A DNA stretch of 64,000 nucleotides from CAYXEN01 sp964464035 (GCA_964464035.1 CAYXEN010000004.1:8705-72704), one strand, 5' to 3'; counted from the first letter of the stretch, positions 54,172 to 62,588 are shown. The notes: a model not told the origin generated them from the letters alone. Numbers and translations: made by a program.

Positions 54172-54213
54172 GCCGCTAAAGCAAAAATCAATTTTCTTTG
54201 CTTTACAAGCGGC
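54172..54213. repeat. Interrupted palindrome between the GT39 and metH genes
   Basis: The left arm GCCGCT-AAAGCAAA and right arm TTTGCTTT-ACA-AGCGGC pair over 14 bp with a small bulge around an AT-rich 11-nt centre. It lies in the divergent intergenic region, 87 nt before the metH ATG and 45 nt before the GT39 ATG. It could be an operator or a shared promoter structure. Confidence 0.5.
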
Positions 54214-54231
54214 TTTATATTAAGCATTAAT
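54202..54231 (+). promoter_or_regulatory. Putative sigma-70 promoter of metH
   Basis: TTTACA (5 of 6), an 18-nt spacer and ATTAAT (4 of 6). The -35 box lies within the right arm of the palindrome at 54172-54213, so a regulator bound there would affect metH. No B12 riboswitch is visible in the leader. Confidence 0.4.
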
Positions 54232-54299
54232 GATTGCCCGATACCCGCGGGGCGACACATTCTTCGCTCCCGGCTGCGGGTGCAATAAACGTGCAAGGG

Positions 54300-57200
54300 A
54301 TGGAAACCGATTTCTTTCGTGAAATGAAAACTCAGAGCAGATTGATGGACATCCTGACCCGCCGCGTCTTCATTCTCGACGGCGCGATGGGAACCAACAT
54401 CCAGGCCCTCGGCCTCGGTTCAGGGGAGTACAAAGGCAAACTGGGGTGCAACGAGTACCTCAATCTGGTCAAGCCCGAAATAGTTCGAAACATCCACAAG
54501 AGTTTCATCGAGGTTGGATGCATGGGCGTCGAGACGAACACGATGGGCGCCTCGAGGCTCAAGCTGCGCGAGTACTCCCTCGAAGACGAACTCGAAGACA
54601 TAAACGTCCAAGCGGCCAAGCTGGCCCGCGAGGCGGCGGAGTCCCTCGAGCGCGACATAATCGTATTCGGTGCAATGGGCCCCACCGGCATGCTGCCCTC
54701 TTCCAACGACCCCGACTTGGGCGCCGTCACCTTCAGCGAGCTCGTCGTCGTCTTCGAAGAACAGGCCTCCGCCCTTCTCAAGGGTGGAGTCGACGCACTG
54801 CTCATAGAGACCTCGCAGGACATTCTCGAAGTCAAAGCCTCGGTGAGGGGATGCAAGCTGGCGATAGGAGCATCGGGCAGAAACGTTCCGGTGATAGCCC
54901 AGATGAGCCTCGATTCCACGGGCAGGATGCTCATGGGAACGGACATCGGATCCGCCCTCGTCACCCTCGAAGGAATGGGCGTCGACGTGATAGGCATAAA
55001 CTGCAGCACCGGTCCGGACGAGATGCGGGACAGCGTTCGCTTTCTCTGCGAGCATTCACCCATGCCCGTCTCGAGCCTGCCCAACATGGGGATACCCCGG
55101 AACGCGGACGGAGTGCCCGTCTATCCTCTCGAACCGGAGGAATTCGCGCTCGCCATGGAGGAATTCGCGGGCAGGCTGGGAGTCGGCATAGTCGGAGGGT
55201 GTTGCGGCTCGACGCCGGAACACCTGAGGGCTCTCGTCGCAAGGATCGAGCATCTGCCCATCAAGAAACGACGGATCAAGAGACTCAGGGCCGTTTCCAG
55301 CGCCATGACATACCTCCCCCTCGAACAGGAACCTCCCCCTCTCCTCGTCGGCGAGAGGGTGAACGCCCAGGGAAGCAGGAAGATGAAACAACTCCTCCTC
55401 GCCGACGACCTGGACGGCATCGCGGAGATAGCACGGAGCCAAGCGGAGAAAGGAGCCCACGCCATCGACGTCTGCGTGGCGCTCAACGAACTCGAGGGCG
55501 AAAGTGAGCGTTTCCTCCGGCTGGCCAAGGAGCTCGCTCTCAAGGTGAGTGCTCCCATAATGGTCGACTCGACCGACGGCAAAGTGATCAGAAAAGCGAT
55601 CGAGAATTATCCCGGCAGGGTGATCGTCAACTCGATCAACCTGGAGAACGGAGAAGAGAGAATAGACGAGATCGGAGAGACAATAAGGGATTACGGGGCG
55701 TACGTGATAGCCCTCACCATAGACGAGAAAGGGATGGCGAGGACACGGGGCGAGAAGGCGGCCGTCGCCGAACGGATGGCGGACATCCTCTCGCGCAAGT
55801 ACGACATAGGCCCCGAGAGGATAATCTTCGATCCCCTCACTTTCACTCTGGCGACGGGCGAGGAGCAATACAGGGATTCCGCCGTCGAGACCCTCGAAGC
55901 CATCGCCGACATAAAGAAAGCCGTCCCCGGTTCACTCACGATCCTGGGCGTGAGCAACGTCTCCTTCGGGCTTTCCAAGCCGGCCCGAGCGGTGTTGAAC
56001 AGCGTGTTTCTATACCACGCCATTTCCCATGGCCTGGACCTCGCGATAGTGAACCCCGCGGACATAACTCCCTACCCGGAGCTCTCCGAGGAGGCCAGGA
56101 GCCTTGCGGAGGATCTCATACTGAACCGCAGAGACGAAGCGCTCGCATCGTATATCGCATACTTCGAAGGCAGGAAGAAAGAGAAGAAGAAAGAGCCGAG
56201 CCGGACCTTCGCCGGCCCGGAGGAAGAGATCCATTACAAGATCCTGAACCGCCGCGCCGAGAACATCGAAGCGCTGATCGACCGGGTGCTCGAGCGAAAG
56301 GATCCGGTCGAGGTCCTCAACACGGTGCTCCTGCCAGCAATGAAGGAGGTGGGAGACAAGTTCGGGAGCGGCGAGCTAATCCTTCCGTTCGTTCTCCAGT
56401 CGGCCGAGGTCATGAAAGCCGCCGTCAGTCACCTGGAACGTTTCATGGAGAAGAAAAAAGGATACTCCAAGGGAAAGGTGGTCCTCGCCACCGTCTACGG
56501 CGACGTGCACGACATCGGCAAGAACCTGGTGCGGACGATACTGTCGAACAACGGATACGAGGTCGTGGATCTCGGCAAGCAGGTTCCCGCCGGCGAGATC
56601 GTCGACGCGGCCGGGCGCCTCGGCGCCGACGCGATCGGCTTGAGCGCCCTGCTCGTGTCGACTTCCAGGCAGATGCCCGTCGTCGTCCAGGAGATGCACA
56701 GGGCCGGGATCGACATCCCGGTGATCGTGGGCGGCGCCGCCGTGACCAGGCAATTCGCGCGAAGAAGCGCAGTACTGGAGGACGGAACCCAGTACCCGGG
56801 CGGGTTGTTCTACGCCAAGGACGCTTTCGAGGGGCTGGGCGTGCTCGACAAGTTGACGGACCCGGCGAAGCGGGAAAAATTGCTCGACGATTATACAAGC
56901 GAGGTGCGTGCGGCGGCCGAACGCACGGCTCCGACGCGCAGAACCGGCGGGGCGTCCGCCCGGACCACGACCGATATCGAAAGCGTCGATCCCCCGGAGC
57001 CGCCTTTCTGGGGAGTCCGGCTCCTGGAAGACATAGACCTCGACGAGGTCTACGCCTGCATGGATCTCAAGTCGTTGTACCGCCTCTCCTGGGGCGTAAG
57101 ACACATGGGCAAGCCGGACTACGAAAAGATCATAAAGGAGAGATTCGAACCGCTGCGCCTCGAGCTTCAGGAAGAGGCCAAGCGCAAACGCTTACTGCTT

Positions 57201-57734
57201 CCCGGCGTGGTATACGGATACTTTCCCTGCCGGGCCGAAGGAGACAAGCTCATCATCTACGATCCCGACGACGGGCAAAGAGAGATCGAAACCATGAACT
57301 TCCCCCGCCAGGATTCGAAGAAGAGACTCTCGATCACGGATTATTTCCGCTCGGACCGGCTCGACGTGCTTGCCCTGCAGCTTGTGACGATCGGGGCCAG
57401 GGTCGGCGAGGTGTGCGAGGAATGGAATTCGGCGGGAGAGTATTCACGCAGCTATTTCCTGCACGGCTTGAGCGTCGAGGCCGCCGAGGGCCTTGCGGAA
57501 TACACCCACCGCCTTATCAAGAAAGAACTGGGAATCCCCCCGGACCGGGGAAAGAGGTACAGCCACGGCTACCCTGCATGCCCCGACCTGGCGGACAACG
57601 CGAAGATCCTGAGACTCCTCGACGGAGAAAAGCATCTCGGCGTCGTGCTCACTCCGGCCTTTCAATTCGTGCCGGAACAGACGACGGCTGCCCTTGTCGT
57701 GCACCATCCTCAGGCCGAGTACTTCAGCGTTTGA
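54300..57734 (+). CDS. metH: Cobalamin-dependent methionine synthase
   Basis: A 1144-residue enzyme that methylates homocysteine from 5-methyl-THF through methylcobalamin. In order: homocysteine domain (1-320; zinc cysteines in GINCST and GGCCGSTPEH), pterin domain (~340-600), cobalamin cap and B12 domain with DVHDIGKN (lower ligand His737), and the reactivation domain with RRHSHGYPACPDL-like RYSHGYPACPD binding S-adenosylmethionine. All four modules are present, so it is a complete MetH. I chose the ATG at 54300; ATG 54324 is possible too. A TTG at 54234 is open upstream but without a ribosome-binding site. Confidence 0.96.
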   Translation: METDFFREMKTQSRLMDILTRRVFILDGAMGTNIQALGLGSGEYKGKLGCNEYLNLVKPEIVRNIHKSFIEVGCMGVETNTMGASRLKLREYSLEDELEDINVQAAKLAREAAESLERDIIVFGAMGPTGMLPSSNDPDLGAVTFSELVVVFEEQASALLKGGVDALLIETSQDILEVKASVRGCKLAIGASGRNVPVIAQMSLDSTGRMLMGTDIGSALVTLEGMGVDVIGINCSTGPDEMRDSVRFLCEHSPMPVSSLPNMGIPRNADGVPVYPLEPEEFALAMEEFAGRLGVGIVGGCCGSTPEHLRALVARIEHLPIKKRRIKRLRAVSSAMTYLPLEQEPPPLLVGERVNAQGSRKMKQLLLADDLDGIAEIARSQAEKGAHAIDVCVALNELEGESERFLRLAKELALKVSAPIMVDSTDGKVIRKAIENYPGRVIVNSINLENGEERIDEIGETIRDYGAYVIALTIDEKGMARTRGEKAAVAERMADILSRKYDIGPERIIFDPLTFTLATGEEQYRDSAVETLEAIADIKKAVPGSLTILGVSNVSFGLSKPARAVLNSVFLYHAISHGLDLAIVNPADITPYPELSEEARSLAEDLILNRRDEALASYIAYFEGRKKEKKKEPSRTFAGPEEEIHYKILNRRAENIEALIDRVLERKDPVEVLNTVLLPAMKEVGDKFGSGELILPFVLQSAEVMKAAVSHLERFMEKKKGYSKGKVVLATVYGDVHDIGKNLVRTILSNNGYEVVDLGKQVPAGEIVDAAGRLGADAIGLSALLVSTSRQMPVVVQEMHRAGIDIPVIVGGAAVTRQFARRSAVLEDGTQYPGGLFYAKDAFEGLGVLDKLTDPAKREKLLDDYTSEVRAAAERTAPTRRTGGASARTTTDIESVDPPEPPFWGVRLLEDIDLDEVYACMDLKSLYRLSWGVRHMGKPDYEKIIKERFEPLRLELQEEAKRKRLLLPGVVYGYFPCRAEGDKLIIYDPDDGQREIETMNFPRQDSKKRLSITDYFRSDRLDVLALQLVTIGARVGEVCEEWNSAGEYSRSYFLHGLSVEAAEGLAEYTHRLIKKELGIPPDRGKRYSHGYPACPDLADNAKILRLLDGEKHLGVVLTPAFQFVPEQTTAALVVHHPQAEYFSV

Positions 57735-57751
57735 CCGGTCGCGGAAATACC

Positions 57752-57781
57752 TTGACCGCCGATCCGATTTGATTCTTTATT
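57752..57781 (+). promoter_or_regulatory. Putative promoter of the OmpA-family lipoprotein gene
   Basis: TTGACC (5 of 6), an 18-nt spacer and TTTATT (4 of 6) lie about 60 nt before the ATG at 57840. A 6-bp GC hairpin (57788-57807) follows and may lie in the leader. Confidence 0.45.
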
Positions 57782-57839
57782 TCATGAGCCCGCCGGTCGG
57801 AGCGGGCCATAAGGATGATCATTCACAGAGGAGGGAGTC

Positions 57840-58538
57840 ATGCGAAAGAATCCTGAAGCATATTCGACGCTGGTCACAGCCGTTCTCCTTACCCTGCTTG
57901 CGGCCGTGAATCTCCCGCATCTGGCCGGATGCAGCTCGATGAGCAAGACGAAGAAAGGAGCAGGTATCGGGGCCGCCGCGGGAGCCGCCGTCGGCGCGGT
58001 CATAGGAAGCAAATCGAACAACACCGGCAAGGGCGCCGTCATCGGCGGAGCCGCCGGCGCCATTGTAGGCGGACTCATCGGCAACTACATGGACAAGCAG
58101 GCCGCGGAGCTGGCCACGATCGAAGGAGCAAAAACCGAACGCGTGGGAGACGAGATAAGAGTCACCTTCGAGAACGCGATTCTCTTCGACTTCGATTCCT
58201 CCGTCCTCAAGGTTTCCTCACAGGCTCAGTTGCGCAAGATGAGCGAGATCTTTGCAAAGTACCCCGACACCGACATAATAATCTCCGGGCACACCGACAG
58301 CCGGGGCTCCGAGGACTACAATCTCAAGCTCTCCGAGCGGCGCGCGCAGGCCGTGCGGGATTTCCTGGTCGACCAGGGCATAGACGCCGGCAGGCTCACG
58401 GTACACGGCTACGGAGAACTGAGACCGGTCGCGTCCAATGACACGGAAGAGGGACGGAGCTTGAACCGCCGGGTCGAGATCCAGATAAGGGCCAACCAGG
58501 CGCTCAGGGAGAGAGCCGCCAGAGCGGAAAAAGGCTAG
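57840..58538 (+). CDS. OmpA-family lipoprotein with glycine-zipper region
   Basis: A 232-residue envelope protein. A lipoprotein signal ends in LAGC (Cys31). Residues 38-90 form a glycine-zipper segment (GAGIGAAAGAAVGAVIGS, GAVIGGAAGAIVGGLIG). The C-terminal OmpA/Pal domain (~105-215) has ILFDFDSSVLK, IIISGHTDSRGSEDYNLKLSERRA (split) and NRRVEIQI, which bind diaminopimelate of peptidoglycan. It should tether outer membrane to wall. AGAGGAGGGAG stands before the ATG. It is the YiaD/Pal-like type. Confidence 0.93.
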   Translation: MRKNPEAYSTLVTAVLLTLLAAVNLPHLAGCSSMSKTKKGAGIGAAAGAAVGAVIGSKSNNTGKGAVIGGAAGAIVGGLIGNYMDKQAAELATIEGAKTERVGDEIRVTFENAILFDFDSSVLKVSSQAQLRKMSEIFAKYPDTDIIISGHTDSRGSEDYNLKLSERRAQAVRDFLVDQGIDAGRLTVHGYGELRPVASNDTEEGRSLNRRVEIQIRANQALRERAARAEKG

Positions 58539-58566
58539 GACCGTCCGGCGATCTTCCATCAAGAGG

Positions 58567-58626
58567 AGCGATGCCTCTTCCGACGCGATTCTGCGGAGCA
58601 AACCGAGCGGAGGAAGAGGCATCGCT
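58567..58626. repeat. Perfect 15-bp inverted repeat between convergent genes
   Basis: AGCGATGCCTCTTCC at 58567-58581 and its exact reverse complement at 58612-58626 are separated by 30 nt. It lies between the OmpA-like gene and the convergent P5C dehydrogenase gene, so it may form a hairpin in both transcripts and protect or end them. No T-tract is present. Confidence 0.6.
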
Positions 58627-58664
58627 GCGAAACGCACGCCACTTGGGAGGAATCGCCGCCCCGC

Positions 58665-60218
58665 CTACTTTATTTTCTCCGACACCGACTTGGCCTGCAT
58701 GAAGAGAAGCAGGTAATCCCTGCCCCCCGCCTTGCTGTCGGTACCGGACATGTTGAACCCGCCGAAGGGATGCACACCGACCAGCGCGCCCGTGCACTTG
58801 CGGTTGAAATAGAGATTGCCAACGTGGAAATCGATCCTCGCCCGCTCGATATGCTCCCTGTTCTTCGAATACAAAGAACCGGTGAGGCCGTACTCCGTGT
58901 TGTTCGCTATCTCCATCGCCTCATCGAAGGAGGAAGCCCTGATGCATGCGAGCACCGGCCCGAATATCTCTTCCTGGGCGATGCGGGCCTTCGGAGCTAC
59001 TCCCGAGAAAACCGTGGGCTGGATGAAGAACCCATCGCCCGCAGCGCGCATGCCTCCCGTGAGCAACTCGCCCTCGGTCTTTCCGATCTCTATGTAATCG
59101 AGGATCTTGTTGCAGGCACCTTCGTTTATCACCGGTCCCATGTAATTGTCCTTCGACTCGTAGGGCGCTCCGATCTTTATGGCCTCCACCTTGGGAATGA
59201 ACGTCTCGATGAACTTGTCGTAGACATCGTCCAAGAGAATGACGCGCGAGCAGGCCGAGCATTTCTGCCCCTGGAAACCGAAGGCGGAAGCCAGGACACC
59301 GTCCACCGCCGCTTCGAGATCGACCTCGCTGTCCACGATGATCGTATCCTTGCCCCCCATCTCGAGAATCGCCCGTTTTATCCAGATCTGCCCGGGCCTC
59401 GGTTTCGCCGCCTCCTCGTTTATCCTGAGCCCGACTTCCTTCGAGCCCGTAAAGGCGATGAAACGAACCTTGGGATGCTGCACGATGAAATCACCCACTT
59501 CACTACCGCTGCCAGGCAGGTAGTTGACGACTCCCGCCGGAAGCCCCACCTCTTCTAGAAGCTCGACGAACCACGCGGCTATAACCGGAGCATCGCTGGA
59601 GGGTTTGAGAATCACCGTGTTCCCGGTGACCAGGGCGGCGCTCGTCATCCCGATCATTATGGCCGCGGGAAAGTTCCACGGGGGAATCACGGCGGCAACG
59701 CCGAGCGGGATGTAGAACAGTTCGCTCTTCTCGGTCGGGATCTGCGTGACCGGCTGGCTGCCTCCAAGCCTCAGCATCTCGCGCCCGTAGAATTCGAGAA
59801 AATCGATCGCTTCCGCCACGCCGGCGTCGGCCTCCACCCAGTTCTTGCCGACTTCGTAGGTCATGAGCGCGGCGAACTCGAGCTTGCGCTCGCGGAGTTT
59901 CTCGGCGGCCTTGAAGAGATACCCGGCGCGCTCCTCGGGGCTCACCCGCTTCCACGAATCGAAGGTCGCGAGGGCCGTCTCAAGGGCCTTCTCCGCTTCC
60001 TTCTTGCCGGCCTTGGCCACCGATCCGACGACAGAGCCCGGGTTGGAGGGATCGATGGACTTGATCCTGGCGTTGGTGGATACTTTCTCGCCTCCTATCA
60101 CGAGATCGTATTCCTTGCCCAGCGACGATTGAACCTTCGCCAGGGCCTTTTTCATCTCCTCGACGTTGCGCGGATCCGAGAAATCAACCAGCGGTTCGTT
60201 CTTGAATTCGGAAACCAT
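58665..60218 (-). CDS. 1-pyrroline-5-carboxylate dehydrogenase (RocA/PruA-like)
   Basis: A 517-residue aldehyde dehydrogenase that oxidises P5C/glutamate semialdehyde to glutamate with NAD, the second step of proline breakdown. Family motifs are IPPWNFPAAIMIGM, the NAD segment FTGSKEVGLRINEEAAK, the catalytic Glu in LEMGGKDTIIVDSEVD and Cys in FGFQGQKCSACSRV, plus HPFGGFNMSGTDSKAGG near the end. The tail TDSKAGG...LLFMQAKSVSE is specific to P5CDH among aldehyde dehydrogenases. AAGGAG lies 6 nt before the ATG at 60218. No proline dehydrogenase is adjacent. Confidence 0.94.
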   Translation of the reverse strand: MVSEFKNEPLVDFSDPRNVEEMKKALAKVQSSLGKEYDLVIGGEKVSTNARIKSIDPSNPGSVVGSVAKAGKKEAEKALETALATFDSWKRVSPEERAGYLFKAAEKLRERKLEFAALMTYEVGKNWVEADAGVAEAIDFLEFYGREMLRLGGSQPVTQIPTEKSELFYIPLGVAAVIPPWNFPAAIMIGMTSAALVTGNTVILKPSSDAPVIAAWFVELLEEVGLPAGVVNYLPGSGSEVGDFIVQHPKVRFIAFTGSKEVGLRINEEAAKPRPGQIWIKRAILEMGGKDTIIVDSEVDLEAAVDGVLASAFGFQGQKCSACSRVILLDDVYDKFIETFIPKVEAIKIGAPYESKDNYMGPVINEGACNKILDYIEIGKTEGELLTGGMRAAGDGFFIQPTVFSGVAPKARIAQEEIFGPVLACIRASSFDEAMEIANNTEYGLTGSLYSKNREHIERARIDFHVGNLYFNRKCTGALVGVHPFGGFNMSGTDSKAGGRDYLLLFMQAKSVSEKIK

Positions 60219-60333
60219 TGTCCACTCCTTTGTCTGCTTGCCCACTCACCCGCTGCGACGCTCGAGCCGTTGCAGCATAAGTATTTGTAATTGAATGATC
60301 TGTGGCGGAAACGCAAGCCGCCTCATCGGCAAT

Positions 60334-60362
60334 ACTATATGAAAAACCCGAAGCCGAGTAAA
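60334..60362 (-). promoter_or_regulatory. Putative promoter of the P5C dehydrogenase gene
   Basis: On the minus strand TTTACT, a 17-nt spacer and TATAGT (5 of 6) lie about 110 nt before the start at 60218. A plus-strand promoter with the same -10 hexamer lies 60 nt away. Confidence 0.45.
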
Positions 60363-60397
60363 TCAAATTCTGCCTGGAGCCGCCCAAGGTCCGAACG

Positions 60398-60426
60398 TTC
60401 AGACCCCTTCGAGTGTTCTATATAGT
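60398..60426 (+). promoter_or_regulatory. Putative promoter of the truncated secreted-protein gene
   Basis: TTCAGA, a 17-nt spacer and TATAGT (5 of 6), about 40 nt before the ATG at 60469. It may now drive the sigma-factor remnant and the anti-sigma gene. Confidence 0.45.
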
Positions 60427-60468
60427 ATGGGGTTGAATCATACTCGACTAGGCAAAGGGGGATCGATC

Positions 60469-60675
60469 ATGACGAGAGTTTTGCATGGAATCATAGCAGG
60501 CGGTTGCCTGGCGGCGGTTTTGGCGATCTCGACCGGCGAATCGGCATACGCTCAGCCTCCCGCGGTTCCCAAGCTCGCCCAGAGGCCTCTCAGCACCGCT
60601 TCCTACGTGCAACTTGCCAAGGAGTGGAAACAATACATAGCAAAGCACGGCGAGTCGGTCGACGCGCTGGTACGT
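60469..60675 (+). pseudogene. 5' fragment of a secreted protein, truncated at a chimeric junction
   Basis: An ATG with AAAGGGGG 8 nt upstream opens a protein with a good signal peptide (LHGIIAGGCLAAVLAISTG, cleaved near AYAQ). The mature part LSTASYVQLAKEWKQYIAKHGESVDALV resembles the first TPR-like repeat of secreted proteins (split at 20 for length). After residue ~69 the frame turns into Arg/Pro-rich nonsense (to a stop at 60822), exactly where another frame starts to encode a sigma-factor tail. So the rest of this gene is missing. The family is not known. Confidence 0.6.
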
Positions 60676-61003
60676 CCGCAAGAAATCGAAACTGGTTTTT
60701 CTGCAAGCCGAGGATCTCGATGTCTTTGCGGCCCATCCCGACGGCGCGGTCAATCCATCCAGCGAATTGCTCGCCTCTATGCTCATGCGCCGCGCAGCCC
60801 GCCTGCCCGGAGACCTGCTTGACGTACTTTCGCTCAGGATAGGAGCCGGAATGCCGTACGGAGAAATAGGCGAGGCCCTGGGAATACCCGAGGGTACGGC
60901 AAGGAGCCGGATGCATGCTGCTCTGAAAGTCTTGAGATCGGAACTTGGAATAGAATCATCCAAATCCGGAAAGGAAAGGAGAAAGAATGAGCGAGGAACT
61001 TGA
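60671..61003 (+). CDS. 3' fragment of an ECF-type RNA polymerase sigma factor (region 4)
   Basis: From about 60671 an open frame encodes RKKSKLVFLQAEDLDVF and, from ~60785, a full sigma region 4: ARLPGDLLDVLSLRIG, YGEIGEALGIPEGTARSRMHAAL, LRSELG. The helix-turn-helix (EIGEALGIPEGTARSRM) is that of ECF sigma factors, which recognises the -35 element. Region 2, needed for core binding and melting, is absent; the frame is closed by a stop at 60638-60640. An in-frame TTG lies at 60767. The overlapping next gene looks like its anti-sigma partner, so an intact sigma gene once stood here. Confidence 0.7.
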   Translation, partial: YVRKKSKLVFLQAEDLDVFAAHPDGAVNPSSELLASMLMRRAARLPGDLLDVLSLRIGAGMPYGEIGEALGIPEGTARSRMHAALKVLRSELGIESSKSGKERRKNERGT

Positions 61004-61310
61004 AGATCTACTTAAACGCTTCACGATCAAACCGGGCTCCCGAGTCAAGAAAGCGGTGTTGTCCCGTTTCGCCGAGACGTTCGAGCACGGAGGAGAGCCG
61101 GAGAAGAAGCCCGGATTCTGGATGAAGCCGATTCCCGTGTACGTCTTCCTGGCGCTTCTGATCGCCGCCGCCGGGATCTCCTTCATTGCGGGAAGGAGCG
61201 TCTCCCGGCCCGAGGTCGATTCGCAGTTCCTGAGCGGATCACCAGAGGATCCCGGCGAGAGCGCCGGTGATGAAGTCACCTGGGTCGTGACACCCGCCGA
61301 CTTCATTTGA
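60987..61310 (+). CDS. Small membrane protein, probable anti-sigma factor
   Basis: A 107-residue protein with a cytoplasmic helix-rich part (1-50: SEELEDLLKRFTIKPGSRVKKAVL), one membrane helix (VYVFLALLIAAAGISFIAGRSV) and a short outer tail. No zinc-type HxxxCxxC motif is seen, so it is not a classic ZAS protein. The start overlaps the sigma-factor remnant by 17 nt with AAAGGAAAGGAG upstream, as sigma/anti-sigma pairs do. The role is inferred from place and layout. Confidence 0.6.
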   Translation: MSEELEDLLKRFTIKPGSRVKKAVLSRFAETFEHGGEPEKKPGFWMKPIPVYVFLALLIAAAGISFIAGRSVSRPEVDSQFLSGSPEDPGESAGDEVTWVVTPADFI

Positions 61311-61374
61311 ACGAAACGTTGCGCGTTGCATCCTTCGAGCCTTTGTGCTAGCTTTCATTGGCTCGGAGGAAGAG

Positions 61375-61776
61375 ATGAAACACAGGACTGAGGAGACGAT
61401 ACGCTATTTCGAAACCGACCGAATGAAGGTGGCTCACCACACGAGTTACCTGGTATGGTTCGAGGCGGGCAGAACCAGCCTGATGGACGAGGCCGGATAC
61501 CCGTACAGGCAAATGGAGGAGGAAGGCGTCTTCCTCCCGGTCGTCGAGTACAGCTGCCGGATAATGGACTCTGCCGACTACAGCGACCGGGTGGAGATAG
61601 AAACGTGGATAGAGATACTCAAGAACCGGCTCGTCGTCTTCGCCTACCGCGCTTTGAAGGACGGGAAGTGTATCGCCGTCGGCCGCACCAAGCACCTGGC
61701 CGTCGATTCATCGAACCGGGCGCGAAGGATTCCATCGAAGATCGTCGACTCGCTCAAACCTTACACCGAGATTTGA
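61375..61776 (+). CDS. Acyl-CoA thioesterase, YbgC/4HBT family
   Basis: A 133-residue hot-dog-fold thioesterase. The active-site segment is YFETDRMKVAHHTSYLVWFE, with Asp15 as the catalytic acid and the H-x3-Y-x3-FE helix that is the 4HBT hallmark (a YbgC/FadM pattern). It would hydrolyse short acyl-CoAs; in proteobacteria YbgC is linked to the Tol-Pal system. The ATG at 61375 has GGAGGAAG just upstream. It stands alone between the anti-sigma-like gene and the convergent acylphosphatase. Confidence 0.9.
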   Translation: MKHRTEETIRYFETDRMKVAHHTSYLVWFEAGRTSLMDEAGYPYRQMEEEGVFLPVVEYSCRIMDSADYSDRVEIETWIEILKNRLVVFAYRALKDGKCIAVGRTKHLAVDSSNRARRIPSKIVDSLKPYTEI

Positions 61777-61797
61777 TAAAGCGGTTCCCCGCGATCT

Positions 61798-62070
61798 TCA
61801 ATAGCGAAGATCGAATCCCTCGAGATCTTTCGCTTCACTTTCCCAACGCTCCTCCACCCTAGTGACCCGTGCCCCGGGCGGTCCCTCGTGGACGAACTCC
61901 AAGGCGGCAAGACACGCCTCCTCGTCGCCCTGGAACAGCGCTTCGACTCTTCCATCGGGGAGATTCCTCACCCAGCCGGACAGTCCCAGTTCGATCGCTT
62001 TCCTCCTCGTCGTATCCCTGAAAAAGACTCCCTGGACCCTGCCTTCCACCCACACGTGGAGCGTTTTCAT
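61798..62070 (-). CDS. acyP: Acylphosphatase
   Basis: A 90-residue ferredoxin-like enzyme that hydrolyses acyl phosphates. The catalytic pair is Arg18 in VQGVFFRDT and Asn36 in GWVRNLPDGRVEALFQGD. The length is normal for the family. It is read from an ATG with a GGTAGAGATATG context and lies 33 nt after the archease gene; the two may be co-transcribed. Confidence 0.94.
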   Translation of the reverse strand: MKTLHVWVEGRVQGVFFRDTTRRKAIELGLSGWVRNLPDGRVEALFQGDEEACLAALEFVHEGPPGARVTRVEERWESEAKDLEGFDLRY

Positions 62071-62103
62071 ATCTCTACCTCCTATGCGCCCGTCATCGTA
62101 CGT

Positions 62104-62535
62104 CTACAGATCGAATATCACGCGGCCGGTGTAGCCTTCCGGGGATCTTTCCACGCGAAGCCCGTGATAGGTGGCCGCCTTGACCTCGAAGCGCAGATCG
62201 TGCTTCGCCGGATCCAGCTTCGAACCCATAAGGACGGCGTCCACATAACACTCGCTCGCGTTTGAGATCCTCGCGTCCCCATATATCTCGTTGTGCGAGG
62301 CGCTGAGCGTTATTATCTCCGAGAGCCAATCCACCAGGACTTCGTCCAGCGAATCGGCTTCGATCCGAACTTCCCGTCTCACGTCCCCTCTCACGTCGGC
62401 CCGACGGTGCATCAAGCTGAAAAGGCCCAGCGCGGCATTGTGGAAGAATTCCTCCAAACACCGGCCCGTTATCTCTATTCCGACGTCTCCCGAGTGATCG
62501 AATTCCTTGAATCCATAGTTCATGGCCAAACTCAT
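62104..62535 (-). CDS. Archease
   Basis: A 143-residue protein of the archease family, which activates the RNA ligase RtcB during tRNA or mRNA repair. The fold motifs are FKEFDHSGDVGIEITG, LEEFFHNAALGLFSLM, LDEVLVDWLSEIITL and AATYHGLRVER, with the conserved Asp and His of the metal site (DHSGD). The ATG at 62535 or 62523 may start it. RtcB is not in the window, so the partner must lie elsewhere. Confidence 0.92.
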   Translation of the reverse strand: MSLAMNYGFKEFDHSGDVGIEITGRCLEEFFHNAALGLFSLMHRRADVRGDVRREVRIEADSLDEVLVDWLSEIITLSASHNEIYGDARISNASECYVDAVLMGSKLDPAKHDLRFEVKAATYHGLRVERSPEGYTGRVIFDL

Positions 62536-62563
62536 GTTTCAACTTCGCCGAAAAAGCATTAGA

Positions 62564-62588
62564 ATCGAGTCTCGCTTCCGGACTCGAT
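62564..62588 (+). repeat. 8-bp hairpin before the second asnB gene
   Basis: ATCGAGTC and GACTCGAT with a 9-nt loop lie 33 nt before the ATG at 62622, in the divergent gap with the archease gene. It could be an operator or a leader hairpin. Confidence 0.4.

Noticed and set aside
54128..54299. Cobalamin riboswitch upstream of metH
   Set aside because: The leader is under 150 nt and lacks a B12-box-like sequence.
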